Source: Phoronis pallida
Lineage: Eukaryota > Phoronida > Phoronidae
Direction: 5' to 3'
DNA length: 13,455 nucleotides
NCBI GenBank assembly: GCA_028565715.1
Contig: JAOXYC010157773.1
Span: forward strand, 1-13,455
A program made the translations under genes and the position numbers. Below are positions 1 through 11,100 of the stretch, in pieces (within the stretch, counting starts at the first letter, position 1; each line of letters opens with the position of its first letter). The notes beneath the pieces were generated by a model. It had not been told where the DNA came from, did not search any database, and was given only the letters and a program-made list of their open reading frames with translations.

Positions 1-2127
1 TTCCGCCATTCAAAGATAGAATGCAAGAATTATATTTTCGGATATGGGATATTCGGTTTGCAGGATGGTATAAACTGTCGGTATTAGCTGTACACTGTCA
101 CTGCTCAGTCAGTTCACATGGTATCCATGGGCATAGATTTCTCTCGACAGAATGAACATGATAAACACTGTTCAAGTGGCTTTTGACACGTTATCTCTGC
201 CTATTTCGCGGTTTCTCAGCTGCCCAGTGATAACGTTAGAACGCATGAAGCCATGATCATCTTTGAGTGCTGACTGTATAAAGACATACACTGTACGCGT
301 TCGCACACATTTTGCTAGTTCGATTAAAAACGTAGAAATTGTGTGCCAATTCTAAATTTGTTAGCAGTTTATTTATAAACTTTGTGAACTTAAAGTAAGG
401 TCCCCCGTCATTTAATTAACGTGAAACGTCGCTTGCATGTTTTAAGGCAAATGTTGGTTATTTATAGTAAGAACATCAAAGTGAATGTAAATATTTGTGG
501 TTTGTACATACATAAAAATGATCACACTAAAAATATATGGAGCAAATCGAATGGTTTGAAATTATGGAAATATGCGTTTGGTTGTGGTTTCTATAAAGGC
601 ATAATCTTTTAATCACAAGTGATCTCTTTTTCTCTTGGTAGAGTTTGATCTTTACATCAGTGATATGCTGTACACAAACGATAACCTGTATTTACGTGAC
701 GTCACTGTTTTTCTCACAGCATGTTGCTATGTTTTTCAATTGGTCTTTACATGTTTGTAAAACATGCCCTGTCGTAATTACCTTGGTAATAAAAAACAGT
801 TGTACTATCCGTTCTTTGTAGTAAAATTGTACAACTAGTCTGCCTGCTTCCGGGTTTGGTACACGACTCCTACGAATCAAGTCATGAAGATGATTGATCA
901 TTGAGGGAAGTATTAATATCATCGAAATTCTAAGACTCTTGTTTTCATGGACAACGATACACATCGTCGTTGCTAAATGGTCAGCGTGATAATGACGGAA
1001 GTTAATGTTCTGTGGGTTATCTTTTAAAAGGGGAGAAATTTGCTTTATGGCATAAATTTACATTAATTGAGGTAATACTTCAATTTCTAGGCTCGATAAG
1101 GGTTCGTCTTAGATCGTTTTGTTTTACCATCAGTAAAATGAAATACTTCGAAATCCTGGAATTCAATTATAGTAGTTTCATTCTTAGATAGATTGTAGGT
1201 ACGGGCATGTCAGTATGAAGTCATGGTCAAGGCCTAGTTATCACTCATTAGATATTTATAACGTTCAGCTGAGAACAGTTTGTTGGTTTGAGCGTTCACG
1301 CAATCAAGACAAACAAGAAGGTGTCAACAATTTGTATTGACAGATCCCAGTGTTACCATCGGTCCCTGCAAACAACCTCTTTGTTCTGTGTTGTTAACAT
1401 GGTTCACACATAAAGATGGGACTTTATTTCCAACCATGTGGACAATTATGTTCTGATTAAACTCAGACTGTACGTTGAACGGGCCATGGGTCAGATTCAG
1501 TGGTGCATGAGTTGCGTTTTTGTCATAGCAGAAACCAGTAGATATTACTGACAGAAAGTTCTTCGGTGCCAAGTACTAGTGCCAAAAGGTAGTCTAGGGC
1601 TTTTTGGAATCAGAAGTACAATATTGTTGTGAGTTACCAAAGTTACCTTGTTTTTAACTTCGCAACATTATGGAGAAATATTCGGAGGTCAAGCTAGAAT
1701 AATTGACTAATAACATTGTTTTCCAGTAATTTTAAAACAGGTAAATTATTTAAGTAAATAAGAATATCGCGAAGAACGTTTAAAACCATTTTTGCAGAGG
1801 AGATAATTATTAAAAAATTATTTCCTGGTTTCGAAGGGGGGTGATTGATTCCGTCAATCGATTTTAATATCTCATGGTTATGACTAAATTATGTATGGCT
1901 AGTTGGCTACCTAGTAAAACCCCGCGATAATTGTAGCTAAGATGGTCACATTAATTTCTTATGATGCATCGACCCCACCATTGGACCTCAAATGCCATAA
2001 CCCCTCTGGCGTTTCTTGGGGTTCTCTCACATTGTTTTTGATAGCCCCGCAACAATTCGCGGGAAATAAGACTGAATCATTTATAGATGGCAATTGTTGT
2101 ATTTCTTCCAGGTCTTTACCGGACGCA
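1..2127. other. Upstream region, no gene recognised
   Basis: This is AT-rich sequence with only short open frames on both strands. None shows a known family or splice-linked continuity. Weak signals only: a TATAAAG at 277-283, a perfect CRE-type palindrome TGACGTCA at 697-704, and an acceptor-like pyrimidine tract ending in CAG at 2109-2111, just ahead of the P450 ATG. The P450 promoter and any 5' UTR exon probably lie here, but none can be fixed from sequence. Confidence 0.5.
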
Positions 2128-2180
2128 ATGTGGCTGTTAATCTTACTCAACGTTGTCCTTCTCTCACTATGGTTCTACAG
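2128..2180 (+). CDS. P450 exon 1: N-terminal membrane anchor
   Basis: It encodes 17 residues plus two bases of codon 18. The peptide begins [10 protein letters not shown] and is almost wholly hydrophobic, as expected for the signal-anchor helix of a microsomal P450. It ends AG|GTAAGT, phase 2. The ATG has a purine (G) at -3. The intron lies seven residues before the GLF motif in exon 2, the same place as in CYP3A genes as I recall them. The reading frame stays open upstream to an ATG at 1942, which would add 62 residues before the anchor. I prefer 2128 because an anchor right at the N-terminus is normal for the family. A pyrimidine-rich acceptor-like site ends at 2111, so the 5' UTR may be spliced on there. 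Confidence 0.85.
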
Positions 2181-5100
2181 GTAAGTCAAATTGCTCTATG
2201 AGCTTGATTATTTTTTGAAAATCTATACTGTTGCGGTCATGGCACCCTCACCCTGACATAAGACGAAACGCTATACCTCTTCATATGTATTATTCAAAAA
2301 TGCCGACGAAGGGTTGGAGTTTTACTAAAAAAAAAAACGCCTAACCACCGAGTAAGGCAAACAAATGGGCATAACAATCTCAAACGGCACAGTGTTTGAT
2401 TCCGAGACAGTCACTGAATTTCTAAAACATTATTTAAATTGTAAATTTTTGTCTTGTAAACTGATTGGATTAATATCAGCTGAACCAAAGATGTGTATTC
2501 AACTCTGTAGCACACCTGTTACATTAGGTTCATGGCTTCTTGATATCATGAATGAGTATTCATGGCTAACGTGTCATGGCTAATATCACGCAAGAACTTT
2601 CACAAATGTGCGCTAGTGTCGTGAGTAGTCACCTATTCCTCGATAGTTTCACGCTTTGTTACAAAATCAAACACTTGACAAAATTAGCGTGATCAAGAGC
2701 CCTAATAACTATCGTAATATCTTATTTCTTTGTACTACATCACGGATCGATTACATTAAGGATGCCGGAGGACGAGCTCTAAATTCTTCCGGCCGCTTGA
2801 CCACGAATCACCTAATCATATCGTAGTGTTCTCATGTCCTTGTTAAAGTCCCTAGGTGGGACCGTTAATGATAGGTCCTTGTAATGGATTGTATTCTTAC
2901 TGTTATAGCTACTTGCTATGTTATAATAACTTGACGCTGCAGGGAAAAACAAGCTATGATGATGAGAGGCCCTTGTCACAATCCAACCATCCCTCCTTTG
3001 ACATTCGTTTATGGTAGTGATCATAGCGCATTAACTGAGTACGCGATGTGTATCAAGTAGTGTTTATTTTGAAAGAGACTTCGCTCAATTAATAAATAAC
3101 AATATCACAAGCCAATGCGTTTCATTGATGACAGTGCCATAGAAAAATAATTCACCTCTTCCTCCGAGCAACATAAATAGTTACTTTAGAAAGGCCAACG
3201 AGTGCAAACCCTTCCGGGGCCCGCAACATCGATTCTCGTCGTCACATCACATACACTTAATATTTCTTAATTCAAATATATATATTGGTAATCTTAATTT
3301 CCAACACCGACGAGGTCATTCAGTGCAGTAGGTGTGTACATGTGAACGCGTGCTTATTGGAGCTTGTTGTAGCGGTTGGTTTTGACCGTTATCAGGATAG
3401 AAGCCATTATAGAGCCCTTGATAGGGGTCATTCGGTGTGGTAAACCTCCCCTATCTGCTGCTTAATTACCTAGCCGTTGTCAAAATTGTTCTACTGCTAA
3501 TGGGAGCTGATCGCATTCTAATGGGCTGCAAAACAGGTGTGCACCGAAACTTTGGTCCGAATTTAAGCAATGCTGAATATCATCATAGATAGATGTTTTT
3601 TTCATTTTAAAACTATTTCAGGCCTTACTCCGACGCGTTCGCTCGCTAACTGAAGAGTTGAAAATGTAATTTTGAAAATGGCATACAGTGTACGTGTACA
3701 TATGTTTTCATTAAAAAGGTCATGATACGGGTTTAAAACGGAATTACATTTCAAAAAAATAATGAACATGCCATTTACGATTTGTTATCCAAAATATTTT
3801 TGATGGAAAAGATAAATTGGGAACAATTTCTATTTAAATTCTGCGTTGTAATTAGTAAATAAAAAATAAAATAATATATCCATTTGAAAACTCTTCAATA
3901 ATCGTTTTTATCAATTAATGTATGAAAAATAATTTTCAAATGTTTATAACTATTGAAAAATTATCTTTGAAGAGATTTGTATTGCCTAATTCGTGTAAGC
4001 TTGTGTTTTAATCAACTTGGAAATTATGGCCCCCTAATCCAGATGTGTTTGCAATGTTTAAAGTCCGTTCTTGTAAACTGAACTGGATGACACTTGAGAG
4101 AACATTGAGTAGTTAACTTGCGTAATGTCTATAACTGGTGTAGGGTGACCAATACCCGTGCCTGGGTCACACGGTACATCGGGGCCGATCCAAAGACCGC
4201 GTGTGACGCACATGTTGTTGAGAAATTTGTCGCGATTTTGTAGAAATTGGGATGACGCGCTCTGATCATTCTCAGACCTGTGTAAGTTAAGGATAATCCG
4301 GCGATAATCCGATGCGATGTTCATTTTAAATAAATGTCCAATTGGAGAACGATTCTCAATGTATCCTCTTTGTCTCATCACGATATTGTGATGAATTAAT
4401 TAATATAATGTTTTGAAACATTTCGAAATCACCAAAATAGCTTCACCTAATTAAAAACGAGTACTGAAACGAACACCACAAAAATGTACAATTTAAAGAA
4501 ACTGATTTGTATATTCAAAAAAAATATTCCGTTCACTTGTAAACCTTGAAAACGTTTTTAAATGATTAATACTTTAATAGTTCTTGAAAACGTTGCTACG
4601 ATGTGGATATTACCCTTTCATTGATTAAAAATTGAAAAGCGTTTTTATTGTTACCACATTTGTTTTTGGCCAAATCAGTGATAAAAATCTCCATTTCAAC
4701 GTTTCGATTTATTCCAATAAATCATCATCAGAAAAAACACATGTAAACATGTTTGAAGAATAATGTTAAAAGTCAACTGTAATATGGACTTCTACACGGA
4801 CAGTTGACTTTTAACATTGTTCTTCAAACATGTATACATGTATTTTTCATGTTGATGATTTATTGGAATAAATCGAAACGTTAAAATTGAGATTTTTTAT
4901 CACTGCGCTGATATTAAGGTTTTTATTGTTGAAACTGTATTCAATAAACTTCAGTGTTAGAAAAGCTGTTTCAGATAACAGTCGTTGCGGGATATTCTTG
5001 CTGTTCATGGTATCTTCAATGTTATATAAATCGTATCACATTCGACTTGATAACGACTGTAATTTCGGTGCATTTTAGATATGACTGAGTGCTCAAATAT

Positions 5101-8100
5101 GATTTACTGAAAAGATATTAAATCATATTTGAAAATGTGGAGAAAAATTGACAATATTTCAATAACTCGTCGTTATATTTATCAGGAGAACTGACCCGCC
5201 TACACACTCATCAGAAATCAGCTTAAATTTCGTTGCATTTTAAATAAAATTGTTCAGAAACACTGAATAAAAATCAAAATGTTTTCTACTGTGAGACCTC
5301 AACGATTTCAGATTTTTTTAAAAAATCACTGAAATTATAACGAATGTAGGTGTTCAACACTTGTGACAGAAATAAACTTGTGACAAAATGTAATTTTTAG
5401 ATTTTAAGTAATTGCAATCGGAACACAAACATTGTTGTTAAAAAAATAGTGTACAAAATTACTTTTAATTTTTGTCAACTTCGTCAAATTTAGATTTTAA
5501 TTGTAGTTTTGCATAAGGCGGGAAAACAATTAATTGTATAGTTAGTAAATCGGGTACAACAATATTTTGACTTTTTACTGACAAAAGCTTAACATTTTTT
5601 GAAAAAAGTTGTCTCGTTTCATTCATAAGCGTTATCCAAATACCCATTAAACTGTTATTCCTCGCAGTCATGACGTCATGCATTTTGCGAATTCTGAACC
5701 GGTCAGCGGTTTTACCCGCGGTATCTGCGGTGGAATAGTTGTATCTTAGCTTACAAGTTTCGACTGTCCGAAAAGTCAAACTGCTAAAAATAAAACCCTG
5801 CAACACCAGTAATAATTAAATTAAATGATTAAGATCTCAGATATGTAAACACCTTCCCTCAGACACAGCGGTTGGTCAAAAAACTAATTAACAATGCACC
5901 TGCAAAGTATTTTCACCTTTCGGGGTTTGAATGACCATTTCTGAGAATAGATATAAAGTGTACGAAAAACAAAATCCAAATTTCCTGGATCCTTGAGGAT
6001 GCAATACAAGTCAGTTTGCATGCGAAAACCGGGTGCAGTTCAAATTTTCCTAACAAGTTAATGTTCAAGTCTAATTGTTTTCAAATATAATGTTCCAAAA
6101 CAAATAAACAATTGTACAGTCTGCTATAAACTCGTGATTTTCTATTTCTCTTTAATCTATTTCTCATCTTTAACAAATCAGAAATAGTAAACTTATGTCG
6201 TGCAATAAGCGTGCCTTCTATATAAAAACATGGCCGAGAAACAAAACTGCAACATAATTATTTCGAAAAAAACATTCCGAATCGTTTGATAAACAATTGA
6301 CTTCCGCATTCCATAGCTGGAACGAATCCGTTACAATTCTTCGGTATGTATTTGAATAATATCCGAGAATATAGACAATTGAATCTATGAATAAGTTGCA
6401 TTATTAGAACATTACCGTGCAGTTGAGTGTTCTGCAAAAAACGAACGTTCATAAACGATTTTCGGCGGTTATCTTAGGTGCTAAATCACCCAGCCACAAT
6501 ACAGTTATAAAAAAAGAAAAGTAAAATGTTAGCATGCGTGTACAAACAACTGTTAAAGGATTGTTTTCGATATAAATGTGCGCTTAATGTACACTTCATG
6601 TTATGTTTTATGTGAAATTAAATCACGGAGTACTCATTTTCACTGCTTATCACATGATAGTTCAGTTTTTCCAATTTTACTTTGTTGTCTTTGTTGTTTA
6701 ATTTATTTATGAGGTCTAAAGGGTGCATGGACGCTGCAGGTTGTTGGATTCTTGGCACATAATTAACACTCTTTTTTATCTAAATATAGGTAACGTTGAT
6801 GTATTTGCCCTGGCATTTTGTCAACTAAGATAACTTATTTATCGCTACTACAACTTAGTTCAATTTCGTACACTTTTCACGCTTGAAAAAATGAATTTGT
6901 GTTCACATGCTCAGCCGAACTGATGTCTTAAAAAATTGAGACATATATATTCAAGCAGATACGTGACAATTCACTTATTTTTTAAGACAGTTCAAAAGTT
7001 CATGGCTCTGATCCAGTATTCAAAAAATTCGGTTTGTGGAACGACTGAACCCCTCGATATGTCATTCATGAATTCTTCACAATTTTACGGTGACACAGTT
7101 TCTTATCTCAAGATGGTCTCGAGTGTTTTTGGTGTATCTTCGAAGTGTTAAATAAACGCATTATCTCATTGGAATAAAAACAAAGACCCTTCCCCTTATC
7201 TGTCGGGTCTGGGTCGGACGTAGTCGCTTTCGGAGTGGAGCACAAACAGTAGGGGAGGTCGGGGCCACTCTGACCCGGGACTCTGGCACGTGTTTGTAGA
7301 CCGAACTACAGTCCGATCCGTTCAATAAAGGACTGAAATAATTGCGGGGTCCCAAACCAAGGTGGCGGACCAATGCTCACACAACTGCTACCAAATCTGA
7401 CTACAAGCGTCGCTTTCTTATGTCGCGCCTCATACATGTAAAAAATCTAGGTAGAAACATCGAAAGCGTTTGCAATGTCCATCCTGGGCAGCGGTGAATC
7501 TTCGAGGAAAACAAATGGTATTCGAAAAATCCTCATTTGACAATTATTTTAACAGCTACATGCACTGTGTGTGCTTTTACACAGATAGACACGTAATTGA
7601 AAAATTATCATTTTTGGTAATAATTATGCCGATAACGTCGACCCCAGTACTACTAGTCTGCTTCGAAAGAAAACAAACAAATGATTATAACTTGATTATA
7701 TAGTTATTTTGGGTTATCTCAGGCCCTTGTATTGAAACTATTCTAGCAACCTTTCCCATACCTCGACCCTCGACATTCCTTCAATAAAATACGCAGTGAT
7801 AACAATATTTTGCTTTCCGACTGGGTCATACACCGCCTTTGTACGACCCGTTTTGTACTCGTTTTTTTCATTTCCAGATTCGTTATTACAATGCCGGATA
7901 TGTGGGATATTTATAAACAAATTCTAAATGAAATAACTAATATTTTTTGCGATTTTCATTACTCTAGATTGAATTAATCAGGCTAGTGGACATTTTTCCA
8001 ATTATCTTAAGCTATTTTCAGAGTGACTAGTGTCACAAGCGCCTGTGAATATAGCAATTGTTTTCCCGAAATAAACTTCCATTTAACGCCCACTGCTCAT

Positions 8101-11100
8101 GTACTCAAAAGTGCAAATGTCGAATTGACTTTCATTCATAAGTATGCACAACAACTGGAATTTTGTTTTTTACGGTAGAATGTAAAAAACAACAGGACCC
8201 TACACACTTTTATGGATACGGAAAGGATGGAAAGGTATAAATTCGGAAGAACGCATACCCAACAATAACACAAGAGAATATTTCGTGTTTTTTTCACGAG
8301 CTCAGACAGTGCTATAACTGTTCTCAACAATATAGTTTCGTGCAAAAATTACATAAATCAGTTTCATTAAGATTCCAACTATATACTAGACTGCGACTGG
8401 TATACACTCAGATTAATCGTCTTGTACAAGCGAACTCGCCGGCTCGGACGGAACTCTAACATTGATGGCGGGAAGACCACAGCCGCTCATTCCGATGGCT
8501 GATGTGCGCTGTTCTAATTACACAAATATTTGCTTTTAATTGGGGGTGGAATGGCCCATGGTACGCGTATGAAGAACTTGTTCATATGTTTATGACACGA
8601 TTTAAGCTAATTAAGCAGCCCGACACGGAGTAATGTATACAAATAAACCTTCTAGTTATGCCTTTGAATGCTTCCATTTGCGGATGTCGTAATAACATGT
8701 GTTAACCTCTGTACGCTATGTACACGCAGTAGTTTGCACTGTGAATAGGGTTTGCTGTCAAGAATTGGCACTTTTCTTCCATTTTAAAACCCACATTTGG
8801 CTGTTTCAAATGCCTGAAAATATAGTAAACGCCGATATCTCGATACGGCCCGTTAAACGTCTATCGATTGCATGACCAGTTGTCAGAAAACATAACCATA
8901 ACAACCAGTTTCTCTGAGGGTAGGCATGTAACCATTTGATACTATTCTTTCTGCTGTTGGTAATTCTGCACAGAAGCAGAAAATATTTTAGATTCAAATA
9001 AACAATCTCAAAGTGAGACTGCTTGAAGTACTATGTTTATTTTGTTACCATCCTCGACTTAGTCCGTCACTCACTACCATCTGCTAGCATCTGACCCGTG
9101 CCGGCAAACTAACAACATCCTAAGTGCATCCACAAAACATGCACCTTGTCTAACTGTCTCAGTAACAGTTGAAGTCCACTTTGATAGTGTTATGAATTAA
9201 TGAGGATTACAAAAAATGGTATCCTAAATCTAACCACCCGGGCAGGCGTAGTGAGCACCCGGGGGGGGGGGGTACTTCCATTGTAGGGTTGGGTACAGAC
9301 GTCCCGCCCATATGGGTAGGGTTTTCACCGATTTTGGTATCCCTATGGGTCGGTTTTCACTCTTTTTGGTATAGATATGGGTCGCTTTTTGCCATTTTTA
9401 GGTATTTTCAGCATTAAGGTATAGAAATGGGACTATATTTTGCATTAATATTGAGTACTAATCATCAAACAAGACATCGGGATGAGATGCAAAGGGGGAG
9501 ACTGGTTCTGTCCCTTTTTGTTACTTTAGAATAAATACAATGTAGTTTGTTTTGATTCATCCAGGGAAAGAAAACGAAAGCAGGGACTGTTCAAAGATAT
9601 GGGTATCAGGGGACCAGAACCCAACTTCATATTCGGTAATATGCATCAACTTGGAAACAAAGTAAGTGTCTCTTGAAATGTTATGTTGTAAAAAGGAAAA
9701 TAAGGAAACTTATTGTATGCATACGTCTGTTCTAGATATGATGTATAATATCTCAGATTCATAGTAGACCTGTTCAGTCTACTATTTCTGAAATAATGAA
9801 AGCTAAAAAATCCATGATGACGCTGTGTCGACTCAAAGTAGGACTAAACATAGCTTTATGATGGATTTAAAAGCGTTCATTGTAATTTTTTGCTACTATG
9901 TATAGCTTGCCCGGTTACAAATATGAATAGTGTATGTTATTGATATAATCGAATGCCTTTGATAGATCTATAAAACATTTATGTTTATTTCAGAAAATGT
10001 GTGAAGCTATACGGGATTGGACCACTGAGTACGGTTCAACATACGGGTACTATGAGGGGCCTACTCCCATGTTAGTAACGTCAGATTTAGACGTTTTGAA
10101 GCAAGTTTATATCAAACAGTTCTCAAATTTCTATGGCCGAAAGGTAATGTTGAAAGGATTTTAATAATTTGATAATTCGTCAAAGTTCTGTTCGTATTAG
10201 TGTCCCTTTTATACAGTGTGTTTTTAAGTTACACCGATAACTGTTTTCATCCGAAAGATCGTGGCATTTAAAGATGATTGGCCTACTGTCTCCTAACAAA
10301 TATGTAAACATTGATAACAAGTATTACAAATCCAGTCAAATTGAGTTGTTTAAATTTCTATGTTTTTTTTTAGTGTCTACCAATTCAGCCGGACCCAGCC
10401 ACGGGAAGCAGCCGAGATGTTCACATGTTTCTGGCACTCGGCGAGAGATGGCGCCACTTACGTACAGTTACAAACCCCAGTTTTACCTCGGCTAAAATGC
10501 GGCAGATGTCGCCCATCATCAACAAGCACGTTGACGAAATGGTGGAGTATTTAAATGAAAAGTGCCAAGATGGAAAATCTTTCGATATCTATAGGTAAAA
10601 TGTATATTCAAATATTTATACGTCTTTTTCCGTTTTCTGGATGTTCTCACTTTAACCATTATGTCTTAGGTTCTGATTACGGATTACTTTCCATTAAGCC
10701 TTTACAGTCTATGAATGAAATAATTGAATTGAAATAAAAAATTAATAAATTAGACAATTTTACCAAAAATAAACATAAGTTAAAATAAACATAAGTTAAA
10801 CATGAAAATAATGGTACTGACAAACTTGAGTACCCGTATGTTGACTTATATATTCTATAGGTGCAGCGTAGCGAGTAGCGACCTCTTTTATCAATTCATT
10901 TCCTCCTATTACAGCATGATGCAAGCTTTGACGCTAGATGTCATTGCTGAGTGTGCATTTGGCATGGATGTGAACTCACAAACCAATCAAGACGATCCTT
11001 TCTTGAAGCGCTGCCGTGCCTTGTTCAGTGAACATACCCATCGTATTTGGCTGATAATGCTCGGACGTAAGTTTGTGCTGTGATAATATGAGGGTCACCG

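Larger units (their letters stand above)
2181..9564 (+). other. Intron 1 (7.4 kb), repeat-bearing
   Basis: It runs from GTAAGT to TCCAG and is about ten times longer than any other complete intron here. Contents I can name are the foldback element (4676-4905), hairpins at 5093-5132 and 5305-5335, a GC-rich repeat near 7186-7388, a CRE-type TGACGTCA at 5671-5678, and the G-run/tandem repeat at 9235-9445. An imperfect inverted pair lies near 3655-3760. The rest is AT-rich; its open frames (longest 113 aa, minus strand, 5465-5806) resemble nothing I recognise. First introns of this size often hold enhancers, but none is identifiable. Confidence 0.8.

Noticed and set aside
277-283. TATAAAG as the P450 promoter
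   Set aside because: It lies 1.85 kb from the start codon with no identifiable initiator or 5' exon; such motifs are frequent in this composition.
692-964. Minus-strand 90-aa open frame in the upstream region
   Set aside because: No recognised domain; its termination region merely overlaps the CRE-like palindrome.
1324-1572. Minus-strand 82-aa open frame with several N-x-T/S sites
   Set aside because: No signal peptide, no family resemblance and no adjoining exon; treated as chance.
3655-3760. Inverted pair around TTGAAAATGTAATT and AATTACATTTCAA
   Set aside because: Short and imperfect with a long spacer in very AT-rich DNA; not distinguishable from chance by eye.
4058-4381. Minus-strand open frame of 107 aa in a locally GC-richer stretch of intron 1
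   Set aside because: No recognisable domain, no splice-linked neighbour and no similarity to any transposon protein I know; a chance frame is the simplest reading.
5465-5806. Minus-strand open frame of 113 aa
   Set aside because: The longest frame in intron 1, but composition follows the AT-rich background and no family motif is visible.
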